This document shows positions 7,059-15,976 of a stretch of 64,000 nucleotides of DNA, piece after piece. Origin of the DNA: Thiodiazotropha sp040506275 (GTDB lineage: Bacteria > Pseudomonadota > Gammaproteobacteria > Chromatiales > Chromatiaceae). Location of the stretch: positions 1 to 64,000 of the forward strand of contig JBEVXD010000011.1 in assembly GCA_040506275.1 (NCBI GenBank), given 5' to 3'. Within the stretch, counting starts at the first letter, position 1. Every line of letters begins with the position of its first letter. The position numbers were made by a program, and so were the translations under genes. Under the pieces are notes generated by a model. It was given only the letters and a program-made list of their open reading frames with translations, made no database searches and was not told the origin of the DNA.

Positions 7059-9412
7059 CAGACTTCAACTTCGGTATTGGCCTGGCCACGCAGAGACCAG
7101 AACCTTAAGCCAACAATCGTCACAACCAGCAGACCAACCAGCAACACGACCCAAAACAGGCCGCTGTCAGGATGGCTGTCGTAGGTGGCCAACTGATAAA
7201 AGAGGCTTGCTGAAACGAAGGCGACCCCCGTCGACCAGGCAACCACAAAAGCTGCCCAGCGAGCCCCTGCCTCACGACGGATTGCACCGATGGTTGCGAC
7301 ACAGGGAGAGTAGAGCAGGATAAACAACAGATAGGCAAAAGCCCCTGCCTGGCCATCAAAGCGCGCTGCCATTGCACCGAATACACCAACGTTTATCTCT
7401 TGCGCTGCTGCTGCCGCTTCAACATTTGAAATATCACCAACATCCATGGCCAATGGGTCTGTGAGGAGATCTTTTATCCCGAGTAGATTTTCAGGCACGG
7501 TCACAGCAGCCTGTTTGATAGCTGACCAGAAGTCGAAGGAGGTAGTATCTGTTGAAACTCCTGCTTCGTCATTTGCGATATTGGTGTACAGAGCATCCAG
7601 GGTACCCACCACCGTCTCTTTTGCCAGGATACCGGTGAAGACACCAACCGTTGCAGGCCAGTTGTCTTCAGATATGCCCATCGGCGAGAGCACAGGCGTT
7701 ACCGCTTTGCTCACGGCGCTCAACACTGAGTGCTCGGTGTCTTCATTTCCGAAACTGCCATCTGTTCCGATTGAGTTGAGGGTATTGATCACCAAGACCA
7801 TCAAGACAATCACCTGCCCGGCCTCTTTGATGAACAGCTTCACCCGATCCCAGGTACGCAACATCACCCCTCTCAGAGTTGGCATATGGTAGTGGGGCAA
7901 CTCCATCATGAAACCTGAACTCTCACCGGAAAGGAGCGTCTTCTTCATGATCAGTCCGGTCAGTATTGCCACTACAATGCCGATCAGGTAGAGACTGAAA
8001 ACCAGATTTTGTCCACTCTGGGGAAAGAAAGCTGCAGCAAACAGCACATACACTGGCAGACGCGCGCCGCAGGACATGAAGGGATTCATCAGTATAGTGA
8101 GTTTACGTTCCCGATCACTCTCCAGGGTTCGGGTCGCCATCACTGCCGGCACATTGCAACCAAATCCAACGATCATTGGCACAAAGGCTTTGCCCGGCAG
8201 GCCGATGGACCGCATGAACCGATCCATGACAAAGGCGGCGCGGGCCATGTAGCCTGAATCTTCGACGACTGACAGAAACAGATAGAGCGCGGTAATGATC
8301 GGAATGAATGTCGCTACCACCTGAATACCGCCACCAGCCCCATCAGCTAACAACACAACCAGCCATTGAGGCACATTGACAGACGCGAGCAGATGGCCGA
8401 ATCCATCAACAAACAGGGCACCGGCCACGCCATCGAAGAAGTCGATGAAAGCACCCCCGATATTGATGGCAAACATAAACATCAGATACATCACGGCTAA
8501 AAACACTGGGATACCAAACAACCTGCTGAGTACAACTTTATCGATACGGTCACTGACCGTCTTTTCAAGTCGTCCCTGATTCCGGGTAGCATTCTGGGCA
8601 ATGGCGTGAGCGTGACTGAAACGTGAATCCGCGATGTGGATATCCAACTCCTCATCCACCCGGTCTTCGATCATTTCTCTCCAATTATTTAACCGCTCAT
8701 GCAGAAAATCATCAGCATAGTTCAAGGCAAATTCGTCGCCTTCCAACATTTTCAGCAGCAGCCAGCGACGCTGGGAGTGGTAGTGGCTGTCCGGCAGTTG
8801 TAATCCGGACTCCAGATCAGTTATTGCCTGTTCAACCATCTCATCCTGAGCAAGTGGAAAACCGCCTTTTACAGTTCCGGCAGCCAGATCCTGGATAGCA
8901 CCTTTTAGTTTGGTTACCCCTTCACCACTCACTGCGACCACAGGTACAACCTGACAACCAAGCTCTTCGCTAAGACGCTGGATATCGATCTCCAGACCAC
9001 GCTTTCGCGCCACATCCATCATATTCAGTACCAGCAGGAGTGGCACACCCATCTCAAGCATCTGTACTGTGAAATAGAGGTTCCTTTCCAGGTTGGAGGC
9101 GTCAACAACATTAACGATAAGATCAGCTTCCCCGGAAAGCAGGTAGTCCCGGGTTACTTTCTCATCCTGAGAGGAGGCATCCAGGGAGTAGATGCCTGGT
9201 AGATCAACTGCATTCACTTCATCGCTATCGATCTGAAACTGCCCCTCCTTTCGATCCACAGTGACGCCAGGCCAGTTTCCTGTACGCTGACGAATGCCTG
9301 TAAGAATATTGAACAGGGCGGTTTTACCGCAGTTGGGATTTCCAGCTAGGGCGATGGTCAACGCGCCAGGGGTTGACGGGTTGTCTGAAATCTCCGAATC
9401 GTGACAGGCCAT
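7058..9412 (-). CDS. feoB: ferrous iron transport protein B
   Basis: This large inner-membrane protein of 784 residues imports Fe(II). The N-terminal G domain has G1 GNPNCGKT (residues 24-31), the G3 DLPG of VDLPGIYSL and the G4 NMMD of LVLNMMD. A helical bundle follows, then a membrane domain with two Gate segments, including the Cys-containing GFGCNVPAVMATRT and FMSCGARLPVY. Length and order match full FeoB. AAGGA lies upstream of the ATG. feoA is 26 bp upstream and feoC overlaps downstream. Expression is probably under the Fur box ahead of feoA. Confidence 0.97.
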   Translation of the reverse strand: MACHDSEISDNPSTPGALTIALAGNPNCGKTALFNILTGIRQRTGNWPGVTVDRKEGQFQIDSDEVNAVDLPGIYSLDASSQDEKVTRDYLLSGEADLIVNVVDASNLERNLYFTVQMLEMGVPLLLVLNMMDVARKRGLEIDIQRLSEELGCQVVPVVAVSGEGVTKLKGAIQDLAAGTVKGGFPLAQDEMVEQAITDLESGLQLPDSHYHSQRRWLLLKMLEGDEFALNYADDFLHERLNNWREMIEDRVDEELDIHIADSRFSHAHAIAQNATRNQGRLEKTVSDRIDKVVLSRLFGIPVFLAVMYLMFMFAINIGGAFIDFFDGVAGALFVDGFGHLLASVNVPQWLVVLLADGAGGGIQVVATFIPIITALYLFLSVVEDSGYMARAAFVMDRFMRSIGLPGKAFVPMIVGFGCNVPAVMATRTLESDRERKLTILMNPFMSCGARLPVYVLFAAAFFPQSGQNLVFSLYLIGIVVAILTGLIMKKTLLSGESSGFMMELPHYHMPTLRGVMLRTWDRVKLFIKEAGQVIVLMVLVINTLNSIGTDGSFGNEDTEHSVLSAVSKAVTPVLSPMGISEDNWPATVGVFTGILAKETVVGTLDALYTNIANDEAGVSTDTTSFDFWSAIKQAAVTVPENLLGIKDLLTDPLAMDVGDISNVEAAAAAQEINVGVFGAMAARFDGQAGAFAYLLFILLYSPCVATIGAIRREAGARWAAFVVAWSTGVAFVSASLFYQLATYDSHPDSGLFWVVLLVGLLVVTIVGLRFWSLRGQANTEVEV

Positions 9413-9438
9413 TCTGCTTTGATATTCCTTGGGTACGC

Positions 9439-9699
9439 TTAACTTTTTATTGGACTCATGAGCAGCTTTTCCGCCACACCAGCGCCTAAAGCAACCCTAG
9501 ATCCTTGACAAGCAACAACCACACCACTTCCTCTTCGCTGTAAGATCTCTATTTCCGACCCTACCCTCAGACCCAGGCCGAGCAGACGATGAACCAAAAG
9601 TCGCCCTCCGAGTACCCGCTTGATGCAGGCACGGCCACCGACTGGTAATCCAGACAGTTTCACCAATTCGTCAGAGGAGGAAGGTTCAATATCACTCAT
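9439..9699 (-). CDS. feoA: ferrous iron transport protein A
   Basis: An 86-residue cytosolic SH3-like protein of the FeoA family, needed for full activity of FeoB. Typical features are LSGLPVGGRACIKRVLGG near the start, LLGLGLRVGSEIEILQR in the middle and a final VALGAGVAEKLLM segment. It is the first gene of feoABC. The upstream 184 bp hold a Fur box and separate it from a methyltransferase gene on the same strand. Confidence 0.93.
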   Translation of the reverse strand: MSDIEPSSSDELVKLSGLPVGGRACIKRVLGGRLLVHRLLGLGLRVGSEIEILQRRGSGVVVACQGSRVALGAGVAEKLLMSPIKS

Positions 9700-9725
9700 C
9701 CAGATAGATAAATCCGCAATTAAAC

Positions 9726-9744
9726 ATTAATGATTCTCATTAGA
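9726..9744 (-). promoter_or_regulatory. Fur box upstream of feoA
   Basis: The 19 bases on the plus strand read ATTAATGATTCTCATTAGA, which match the Fur consensus GATAATGATTATCATTATC at 14 positions. The inner core AATGATTcTCATT is nearly complete. It lies 27-45 bp upstream of the feoA start. Iron-dependent repression of feoABC by Fur is the standard arrangement and is inferred here. Confidence 0.78.
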
Positions 9745-9883
9745 GCAGGGACAACACGACCATGCAATCGCCATTTTACAGTATTTGGCGATTAACTAAT
9801 GATCTTATTCCGACCTTCGATAAGGGACTTGGCCATTGTCTCGTCACTAATAGTTAGAGGTTGCAACATCAGAATAGCGGCGA

Positions 9884-10615
9884 CTATTCTCCAGTGCCCC
9901 CTTTTCTGACAAGATCAATTCGGTGCGGTTTGAGAAAGTGTGCACCATCTTCGTCCATCTGGCTCATAAATCCTTGCTTGATCTGCTCATACTGAACATC
10001 ATTGATCTCCAGCTTTGTATGGGTCACTTTGAGGAATCGAGATTCGAATACCTCCCAGGATTTATAACAGCCAGGGATGTTCAGGAAAACCTGCCGCTCT
10101 AACGCCATTTCTGCACGATCAGCCAAACTACAGATTGCTGAAAAAGCCTGCTCTCTGACTACCTCCTCATCGTGGACCAGACTCATCAGTGCATTGAAAT
10201 CGCCGCTATAGACCGGCTCCGAGAAATAGGCATAACCCCCAGGTTTCAAAACCCGTGCGATCTCATCCATCGCCTGGGCCATCAATGTCTGGGGGACATG
10301 ATGCAGTGATTTCAACATCCACACCGCATCGACACTCTCATCCCGCTCTTTGATGGATTGGGCACCTTCGAGCCGGAATTGGAGATTAGGGAGAGGATTC
10401 TGCAGATTCTTTTGGTGCTGAATGTTATCCACTTCAGTGGCAATAAAGGCACACTCCGGGTGTCGTCGAGCCAGCTCCCTTGTCTGCCAGGCAGCGCCAC
10501 AGCCCAACTCCAAACCCTGCATTTTATCGAAGGGCAGCAACTGCTCCATAATATCCAACTCCTGCCCGGTTACATAAGCCTCAGGCCGGTCAAGAACCAT
10601 CTGATTTGCTGACAT
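9884..10615 (-). CDS. class I SAM-dependent methyltransferase
   Basis: A 243-residue methyltransferase with the Rossmann motif I LELGCGAAWQTREL at about residues 36-49. The acidic residue of motif II lies in FIATEVDN, and the post-motif region reads VWMLKSLHHVP...LKPGGYAYFSEP. The substrate is not predictable. The overall pattern is of the UbiE/COQ5-like Methyltransf_11 type. It is divergent from the CLC gene and upstream of feoA on the same strand, with no functional link evident. Confidence 0.85.
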   Translation of the reverse strand: MSANQMVLDRPEAYVTGQELDIMEQLLPFDKMQGLELGCGAAWQTRELARRHPECAFIATEVDNIQHQKNLQNPLPNLQFRLEGAQSIKERDESVDAVWMLKSLHHVPQTLMAQAMDEIARVLKPGGYAYFSEPVYSGDFNALMSLVHDEEVVREQAFSAICSLADRAEMALERQVFLNIPGCYKSWEVFESRFLKVTHTKLEINDVQYEQIKQGFMSQMDEDGAHFLKPHRIDLVRKGGTGE

Positions 10616-10737
10616 GTTATTCCTGCTCCATTATCTTACTTTGTACCCAATAGGGATTTGGGTGTTATGACACATTGTTGTTACCCCCGGGTAACTCGTA
10701 AACTATTGATTCATTCTACTCTACAGGTTTCCATATC

Positions 10738-12468
10738 GTGCTTTTCGATGGGATTGTAAATTGGTTCGACCGGCTGCGTCTGCAACTCTCCCGTCACGAC
10801 GCATTACTGATCCTATCTGTTCTCGGCCTGATGTGTGGATTCGTAGCCGGAATGGTGATTGTTATTTTCCGCCTGCTAGTTGAATCGATCCAATCATCCA
10901 TGCTGCCGGGTGGGAATGCCGAAAACTATGAGGCTTTGCCACCGCTGTTGCAGTTTGCTCTCCCTGTACTGGGCGGCCTGGTGTTAGGGCTGATTTTCCT
11001 GCGTTATTCAAAGGGACTCCATGTTTTAGGTATCCCGCGAGTCATGGAGCGCCTGATCTATCATCAAGGTCATCTCTCACTGCGTGGTCTCTTATTGCAG
11101 TTTTTCGGCGCGGCAATCGCTATCATCAGTGGCCACTCAGTGGGTAGAGAGGGACCTCATGTGTTCCTCGGCGCCGCGAGCGGTTCGTTGATGGGTCAAT
11201 ACCTATCCCTGCCCAACAACAGTATCCGTATCCTGGTTGGTTGCGGAACAGCGGCCGGTATCTCTGCCTCATTCGATACCCCGCTGGCAGGCGTGATCTT
11301 CGCCCTGGAAGTTGTGATGATGGAATATACTCTGGTGAGCTTCATCCCTATTATGCTTGCCGCGGTCAGCGCCAACAGCCTCTCTTTGATGTTCTTCGAG
11401 GGTGAGCGGGTGTTCGATCTGGAAGTGACTCAACTTGGCTCTCTTCATGAGCTGCTGTTTATTCTACTGCTTGGTCTTGCTGCTGGTATTATCTCAGCAA
11501 CCTATGTCCATATGATTGAGTTTGTCTCAGACAGAAGTCAAAAAATGACCTTCTGGCTGCGCAACCTGACCGCAGGCCTGTTAGTCGGCCTTTGTGCACT
11601 CGTTGCACCACAGGTCATGGGAATCGGCTACGATACTGTCAACCAGATACTGCTTGGTGACGTCGCCTTAAATCTGCTTGTGCTGTTGGTGATTGCAAAA
11701 CTGATCGCCACAGCAGCCAGTATCGGATTGGGTATTCCCGGAGGCACCATCGGACCTGCACTTTTCATCGGTGCCGCCCTGGGGGGACTTTTCGCCCCTC
11801 TACCTTCACTCCTGTTTGATGGCCAGGTATCCGACCCAGGAGTCTATGCAGTAATCGGTATGGGGGCGGTGATGGGGGCAGCTTTGCAAGCACCGCTTGC
11901 AGCATTGACCACAGTGATTGAATTGACCCACAATCCGGAAATCATCATGCCGGGGATGCTGGCGATTGTGGTAGCCAGTCTGGTCAGCAGTGAGTTGTTT
12001 GGCAAATCATCGATGTTCCACACCCTGCTGGAGGCCTCCGGACTGAACTACCATACCGATCCGGTGATGCAATCCCTAAGGCGCACTGGAGCGGCAGAAT
12101 TCATGAGCCGGAGTTTTGTCCAACTTGATGCAAAAATGAGTCGTGATGCTGCAAAATTGGCCCTCAATCAGAAACCGGACTGGGTAATGATCAGTGCGGC
12201 TGATGAGGAGTGGATATTGATGCCCAGCCTCGAGCTGTTGCGAAACCTTGAGCTGCAGAGTGATCAGGAGCTGGATCTGCTGAATATACCTGCCACCCGC
12301 TACCAAATGGCTCCAATCCGAATGCAGTCCACCCTGCAAGAGGCTTTAGAAGTGTTGGATAACAGCAGCGTTGATGCACTCTACATCGAATGGTTCGATG
12401 AAGCTCATTATTGGCGTATTCAGGGCATATTAACCCGCACTCAGATCGAATCCGCTTACCATTTTTAA
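10738..12468 (+). CDS. CLC family chloride channel/transporter with C-terminal CBS pair
   Basis: This 576-residue membrane protein moves chloride across the inner membrane. The CLC signature is clear: GHSVGREGP at residues 132-140 with the gating Glu at 138, and GIPGGTIGPALFIGAALG at the fourth signature. After about residue 440 a soluble tail carries two CBS-like segments (EFMSRSFVQLDAKMSRDAA..., ...TRYQMAPIRMQSTLQEALEVL). The position equivalent to the proton-handling Glu203 of E. coli ClcA appears to be Val192 (FALEVVMMEY), as in channels rather than H+/Cl- antiporters. The start is a GTG with AGG about 8 nt upstream. It precedes ppk2 by 92 bp. Confidence 0.93.
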   Translation: MLFDGIVNWFDRLRLQLSRHDALLILSVLGLMCGFVAGMVIVIFRLLVESIQSSMLPGGNAENYEALPPLLQFALPVLGGLVLGLIFLRYSKGLHVLGIPRVMERLIYHQGHLSLRGLLLQFFGAAIAIISGHSVGREGPHVFLGAASGSLMGQYLSLPNNSIRILVGCGTAAGISASFDTPLAGVIFALEVVMMEYTLVSFIPIMLAAVSANSLSLMFFEGERVFDLEVTQLGSLHELLFILLLGLAAGIISATYVHMIEFVSDRSQKMTFWLRNLTAGLLVGLCALVAPQVMGIGYDTVNQILLGDVALNLLVLLVIAKLIATAASIGLGIPGGTIGPALFIGAALGGLFAPLPSLLFDGQVSDPGVYAVIGMGAVMGAALQAPLAALTTVIELTHNPEIIMPGMLAIVVASLVSSELFGKSSMFHTLLEASGLNYHTDPVMQSLRRTGAAEFMSRSFVQLDAKMSRDAAKLALNQKPDWVMISAADEEWILMPSLELLRNLELQSDQELDLLNIPATRYQMAPIRMQSTLQEALEVLDNSSVDALYIEWFDEAHYWRIQGILTRTQIESAYHF

Positions 12469-12560
12469 ATCCAGCTTATAAAGGTAAAAAAAACCAGCAA
12501 TAAACAGCTAAAAAGCATAAGATATTGCTAATTATTTAAAACGACTGTTGAGGGGGGCCC

Positions 12561-13475
12561 ATGAACGACAACATTAGCAATCCAGACACCATCCTCGTAG
12601 ATGAACAGCCGGTACGATTGGATGAGTTACTGGCTGAATACAACACACTCAAAGCTGATGCTCAGGATGAGAAAAAGCAGGAAAAAAAAGCAGTTCGGCG
12701 ATTCAAGCGAGAAGAAGAACTGAAACCCTACCAGGCTGAGCTGATCAAGATGCAGCAATACCTGGAGAAAACACGAACACGCATGATCATCCTTTTTGAA
12801 GGCCGGGATGCTGCAGGCAAAGGTGGCACCATTCGACGTGTCACCCGGTATATGAATGAGAAACACTATCGGGTCGTTGCACTTGGCAAACCCACAGATG
12901 AGCAGAAAACCCAATGGTTTTTCCAGAAATATGTCACTCAATGCCCTCGTGGCGGTGAAGTGGTGCTGTTCGACCGCAGTTGGTACAACCGTGCCGTGGT
13001 TGAACCCATCTTCGGTTTTTGCAGCGATGATGAGTATGAGAACTTTATGATCGGCTGCCCAGGCTTCGAAAAGGACTTGGTTCGTCAGGGCACCATTCTC
13101 GTAAAACTCTATTTCTCTGTGACTAAAGAGGAGCAGGCAAGACGATTCGAACGTCGCAAGAGCGATAATCTTCGTCAATGGAAACTGTCTGAAATCGACG
13201 TACAGGCACAAGACCGATGGGATGATTTCACCACCCAAAAATATGAGATGTTGAGACGCACCAATACCACCCATGCTCCCTGGACGATCATCCGCTCAAA
13301 CGACAAGCATCTTGCACGTCTAAACGCTATGAGGGTAATTCTTAATTCGGTACCCTATGAACGTCTGAATCAAGATCTCGATTATGTACCCGATTCAAAC
13401 GTGGTGATCTCTGGCTCCAGAGAGTTGGAATTGATGGAAGCTCAACGCTTGCAACAGGGTAAGTTTGTCGGCTGA
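12561..13475 (+). CDS. ppk2: polyphosphate kinase 2 (PPK2)
   Basis: This 304-residue cytosolic kinase transfers phosphate between polyphosphate and nucleotides. The Walker A is GRDAAGKGG at residues 81-89 and the Walker B is LFDRSWYNRAVVEP. The lid segment ERRKSDNLRQWKLSEID is also present, along with an N-terminal basic coiled region. It has the size and motifs of single-domain class I PPK2, which favours nucleoside diphosphate phosphorylation; substrate preference is family inference. A strong GAGGGGGG purine run precedes the ATG. A terminator follows at 13486-13509. Confidence 0.94.
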   Translation: MNDNISNPDTILVDEQPVRLDELLAEYNTLKADAQDEKKQEKKAVRRFKREEELKPYQAELIKMQQYLEKTRTRMIILFEGRDAAGKGGTIRRVTRYMNEKHYRVVALGKPTDEQKTQWFFQKYVTQCPRGGEVVLFDRSWYNRAVVEPIFGFCSDDEYENFMIGCPGFEKDLVRQGTILVKLYFSVTKEEQARRFERRKSDNLRQWKLSEIDVQAQDRWDDFTTQKYEMLRRTNTTHAPWTIIRSNDKHLARLNAMRVILNSVPYERLNQDLDYVPDSNVVISGSRELELMEAQRLQQGKFVG

Positions 13476-13485
13476 TCAATACCCG

Positions 13486-13509
13486 CGCCGGAGTATATTC
13501 CGGCGTTTT
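13486..13509 (+). terminator. Rho-independent terminator after ppk2
   Basis: CGCCGGA - GTATAT - TCCGGCG followed by TTTT forms a 7-bp GC-rich hairpin ten bases after the ppk2 stop. The U-tract is short but the position fits. Confidence 0.75.
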
Positions 13510-13567
13510 CCAGGCAATATGTATCCGATTCCCGTCGTCGGGAATTTGATACATCAGGCTCAACACT

Positions 13568-14209
13568 ATGCCGCATTCACTCCACCTTACCCTTTTAGCA
13601 CTAGTGTGGATGGGTTACTTTATAATCCACTCTCTGCTCGCCTCACTCACACTGAAGCAGTGGGTCGCATTGCGTCTCCCAGCTCTGCTGCCCTGGTACA
13701 GAATTCTCTATAACTTCGTTGCCTTGGTCCTCATACTGCCTCCACTGATAGCCCTATGGTGGCTGCATAGCGAACCATTTTGGCGCTGGGAAGGTGTCTG
13801 GGCTTGGCTTGCCTACTCATTGATGCTGATGGCCTGTTTTGGTTTCGCCTGGTCACTACGCTATTACGATAGTCGGGAATTTCTCGGCTTAAAACAACTG
13901 GAACGCCAACAGCAGAATGTAGAAGACCAGGAACAGCTACACATCTCCCCGTTACACCGGTATGTACGCCACCCCTGGTATAGCCTTGGACTGGTGCTTG
14001 TCTGGACCCAGGACATGGATCCGGCACGACTGGTTTCTGCGCTTTGCATAACCCTATATCTGATCTATGGCTCCATTCTGGAGGAGAGGAAACTACTGGT
14101 ATTTCATGGTGAACGCTATCGAGACTATCGAAAAAGCGTTCCAGGATTGGTTCCAAGACCTTGGAAATATCTCTCAAAACAACAGGCTAAAGTCTTACAA
14201 GATAAGTAG
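13568..14209 (+). CDS. membrane methyltransferase of the ICMT / MddA-like family
   Basis: This 213-residue protein has an N-terminal block of four or five membrane helices. The conserved C-terminal methyltransferase motif reads HRYVRHPWYSLGLVLVW (about residues 129-145) ... EERKLLVFHGERYRDY ... VPGLVPRPW. This motif is shared by isoprenylcysteine carboxyl methyltransferases, phospholipid N-methyltransferases, NnrU and the methanethiol S-methyltransferase MddA. The H-x-x-R-H-P and E-E-R residues bind SAM in that superfamily. The true substrate cannot be told from sequence. It starts 58 bp after the ppk2 terminator. Confidence 0.8.
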   Translation: MPHSLHLTLLALVWMGYFIIHSLLASLTLKQWVALRLPALLPWYRILYNFVALVLILPPLIALWWLHSEPFWRWEGVWAWLAYSLMLMACFGFAWSLRYYDSREFLGLKQLERQQQNVEDQEQLHISPLHRYVRHPWYSLGLVLVWTQDMDPARLVSALCITLYLIYGSILEERKLLVFHGERYRDYRKSVPGLVPRPWKYLSKQQAKVLQDK

Positions 14210-14835
14210 ACGCCGATGGATACGGAAATCGAAATCGTCTCTCTCCCTAGCCCCAGGATTTCACCTGGACTCGTCACGAAGTCACACACTATTAACCCGG
14301 TCCTTAATAGACCAGCCTGGATTTATCAGAATCAATACTCGCGCAAAGGCGTAAAGCACGCTAAGGGAAAAGCATAAATCGCCCTGATTTCCCAAAACCT
14401 CAGCATGCATTAACTGCCTATATGGAATAGGTTGTGCGACCTGGCGACACCATGCTGAACTCTTTGAGTAAATCGAAGTGGATAATCAGGGGATTGGTAC
14501 CCCCTTGACTGGTGGGGCATGGCCCCACCCTACCCTGAGCTATTTGGTAGGGTGGGGCCATGCCCCACGATTTAGGCCTGAATCGGCGCTCTATTCCTGC
14601 TTAAGTAACTACCACGCCAAGCAGATTTCAAACAAATCAGGATCTGCACTTATTAACCCGGCAACTAAGTATGTTGCCTTCAGCCGAAGTGCGCCTGCCT
14701 GCGGCAAGGCATCAAAACGCCGCTGTAGCACTCCTACAGCAAGTTTCGATAACGCAGTCTGCAGGCAGGCACACTTCGGCCTCTCTTTATAAAAATCATA
14801 TTGTTAGGGGTTTCAAGCCTGAAGACGACAGGTTA
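14210..14835. other. repeat-rich intergenic region
   Basis: This 626-base stretch contains no credible gene. It holds the GGTGGGGC hairpin at 14512-14568 and most of a composite element at 14651-14838. Near 14340-14370 a short GCGCAAAGGCGTAAAGCACGC segment resembles the CGCAAAG-type repeat at 38690. Confidence 0.6.
14512..14568. repeat. GTGGGGCATGGCCCCACCCTACC inverted repeat
   Basis: A 23-bp arm at 14512-14534 is mirrored perfectly at 14546-14568 across an 11-nt loop, and each arm is itself palindromic (GTGGGGC-ATG-GCCCCAC). A close relative sits at 60771-60831. It resembles REP-type extragenic palindromes. Confidence 0.88.
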
Positions 14836-14838
14836 TTA
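14651..14838. repeat. composite inverted-repeat element, copy 3 (H module)
   Basis: The outer skeleton matches the reverse strand of copies 1 and 2: TATTAACCCGGCAACTAAG and CAGCC on the left, then CTCTCTTTATAAAAATC, ATATTGTTAGGGG and a shortened right end. The skeleton is interrupted between CAGCC and CTCTC by a 98-bp hairpin module at 14683-14780, whose arms are CGAAGTGCGCCTGCCTGC and GCAGGCAGGCACACTTCG. The right end (GGTTATTA) contributes the TAA stop of the adjacent minus-strand gene. Confidence 0.82.
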
Positions 14839-15768
14839 GTAGCTAGGATCCCAGAAATTGCCCTGACCATAGGGTACTGGAGCTGGACCGTACCCGTAAC
14901 CAGGATATCTAGGTGCAGAAGCGCCACCAGGATTCCCATAGGGCCCCTGACAATTTCCTGCTCCCCCACATCCCATGCCATGACCTTGCCCCATGCCATG
15001 ACCTTGCCCCATGCCATGACCTCGTCCCATGCCATAGCCTTGACCACGCCCCATGTGACGACGATGCATCGCATGACATGCTGCGCGCTCTTCATCGCTC
15101 ATACCTTGTATGGCCTTCTGATGAGTTGCCCACTCATCTTCCATCGCCTGCCTGCGGGCTACCCAGGGTGGGGTTTCTGGCATCTCAACACCTTTCTGTT
15201 GAGCCTTATCACGCATCTCCTGATACTGTTCCTGACGAAATGCATCACGCTCTTCTGGACTCATGTTCATCATTTTCCGGTGATGCTCCATGCGCTCTTC
15301 CATGTTGGGTCTTATGCTATCCCTCTGGGACGAACGCCAGGGTGGGTGGGCTGGTAACATAACCCCAGCTTCTTCTGCTCGTTGTCGTAGTGCCTGATAA
15401 CGCTGCTCCCGCTCTTTCCAGCGTTGAGCCGCGATATCCTCAGAATCATGCTCTGCAGCCATCTCAACCTGGGGTGCTTGATCAGTCACTGTCTCTTCAA
15501 CGGAAGCCGGCTCAGCTGGATCAGCTTCACTGCTTTCAGCAACCGGCGGGGATGCTGCTTCACTCGAATCATTCTCCTCAGCCATGGCCGGTTCCACCAT
15601 CCCAGAAGATGCAGACTGAGCAGTTTCAATTACTTCTGCAACCACCACCTCCTCCGTCCCTTCGGTTTCAAGGGCGGCAGCCTCAGAGGCAGTCTCTTCA
15701 GCATTCAGTATTGCGCTGAAAGGCAGCAGGGAAGCCACCATCAGGGTCAAGAGTTTCTTCTTATACAT
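14836..15768 (-). CDS. exported low-complexity protein with tandem PPW repeats and Gly-Met-His tail
   Basis: I do not recognise a named family. The 310-residue protein has an N-terminal signal peptide (KKKLLTLMVASLLPFSAILNA) and then an acidic Glu/Ala/Ser-rich stretch to about residue 105. Two tandem units follow, each with YQ-x2-R-x2-A-x3-GV-x-(L/M)P-x2-PPW and later MS-x-EER. Then comes a tail of GHGMGQ-type repeats with Cys, and a Pro/Tyr/Gly-rich end. The Met/His/Cys tail could bind metal, which is inference. ATG 15768 is chosen because AAAGGAG lies 7 nt upstream. The stop codon lies in a repeat element. Confidence 0.72.
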   Translation of the reverse strand: MYKKKLLTLMVASLLPFSAILNAEETASEAAALETEGTEEVVVAEVIETAQSASSGMVEPAMAEENDSSEAASPPVAESSEADPAEPASVEETVTDQAPQVEMAAEHDSEDIAAQRWKEREQRYQALRQRAEEAGVMLPAHPPWRSSQRDSIRPNMEERMEHHRKMMNMSPEERDAFRQEQYQEMRDKAQQKGVEMPETPPWVARRQAMEDEWATHQKAIQGMSDEERAACHAMHRRHMGRGQGYGMGRGHGMGQGHGMGQGHGMGCGGAGNCQGPYGNPGGASAPRYPGYGYGPAPVPYGQGNFWDPSY

Positions 15769-15976
15769 GCTTGTTTCTCCTTTCATGATCCGGATTGGTA
15801 TATGGTAGTGCTATCAAGCAACCTCTGAACAAACTATTGGTCAATACCTTACCGCTAACATACTCCCCTTCAGCTTTACTAATCTTTGCAACAGCAAGCT
15901 GCCACGTATCGTCTAAGCCTCGGATCGGTACATTTTGATAGACTTTCAGTTCGGCACTATTTTGTTCAGAGATTCC

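Noticed and set aside
14671..15362. long plus-strand frames antisense to the PPW-repeat protein
   Set aside because: They are antisense to a gene with signal peptide and strong ribosome site. Their low-complexity Pro/Cys/His content mirrors the repeats on the other strand.
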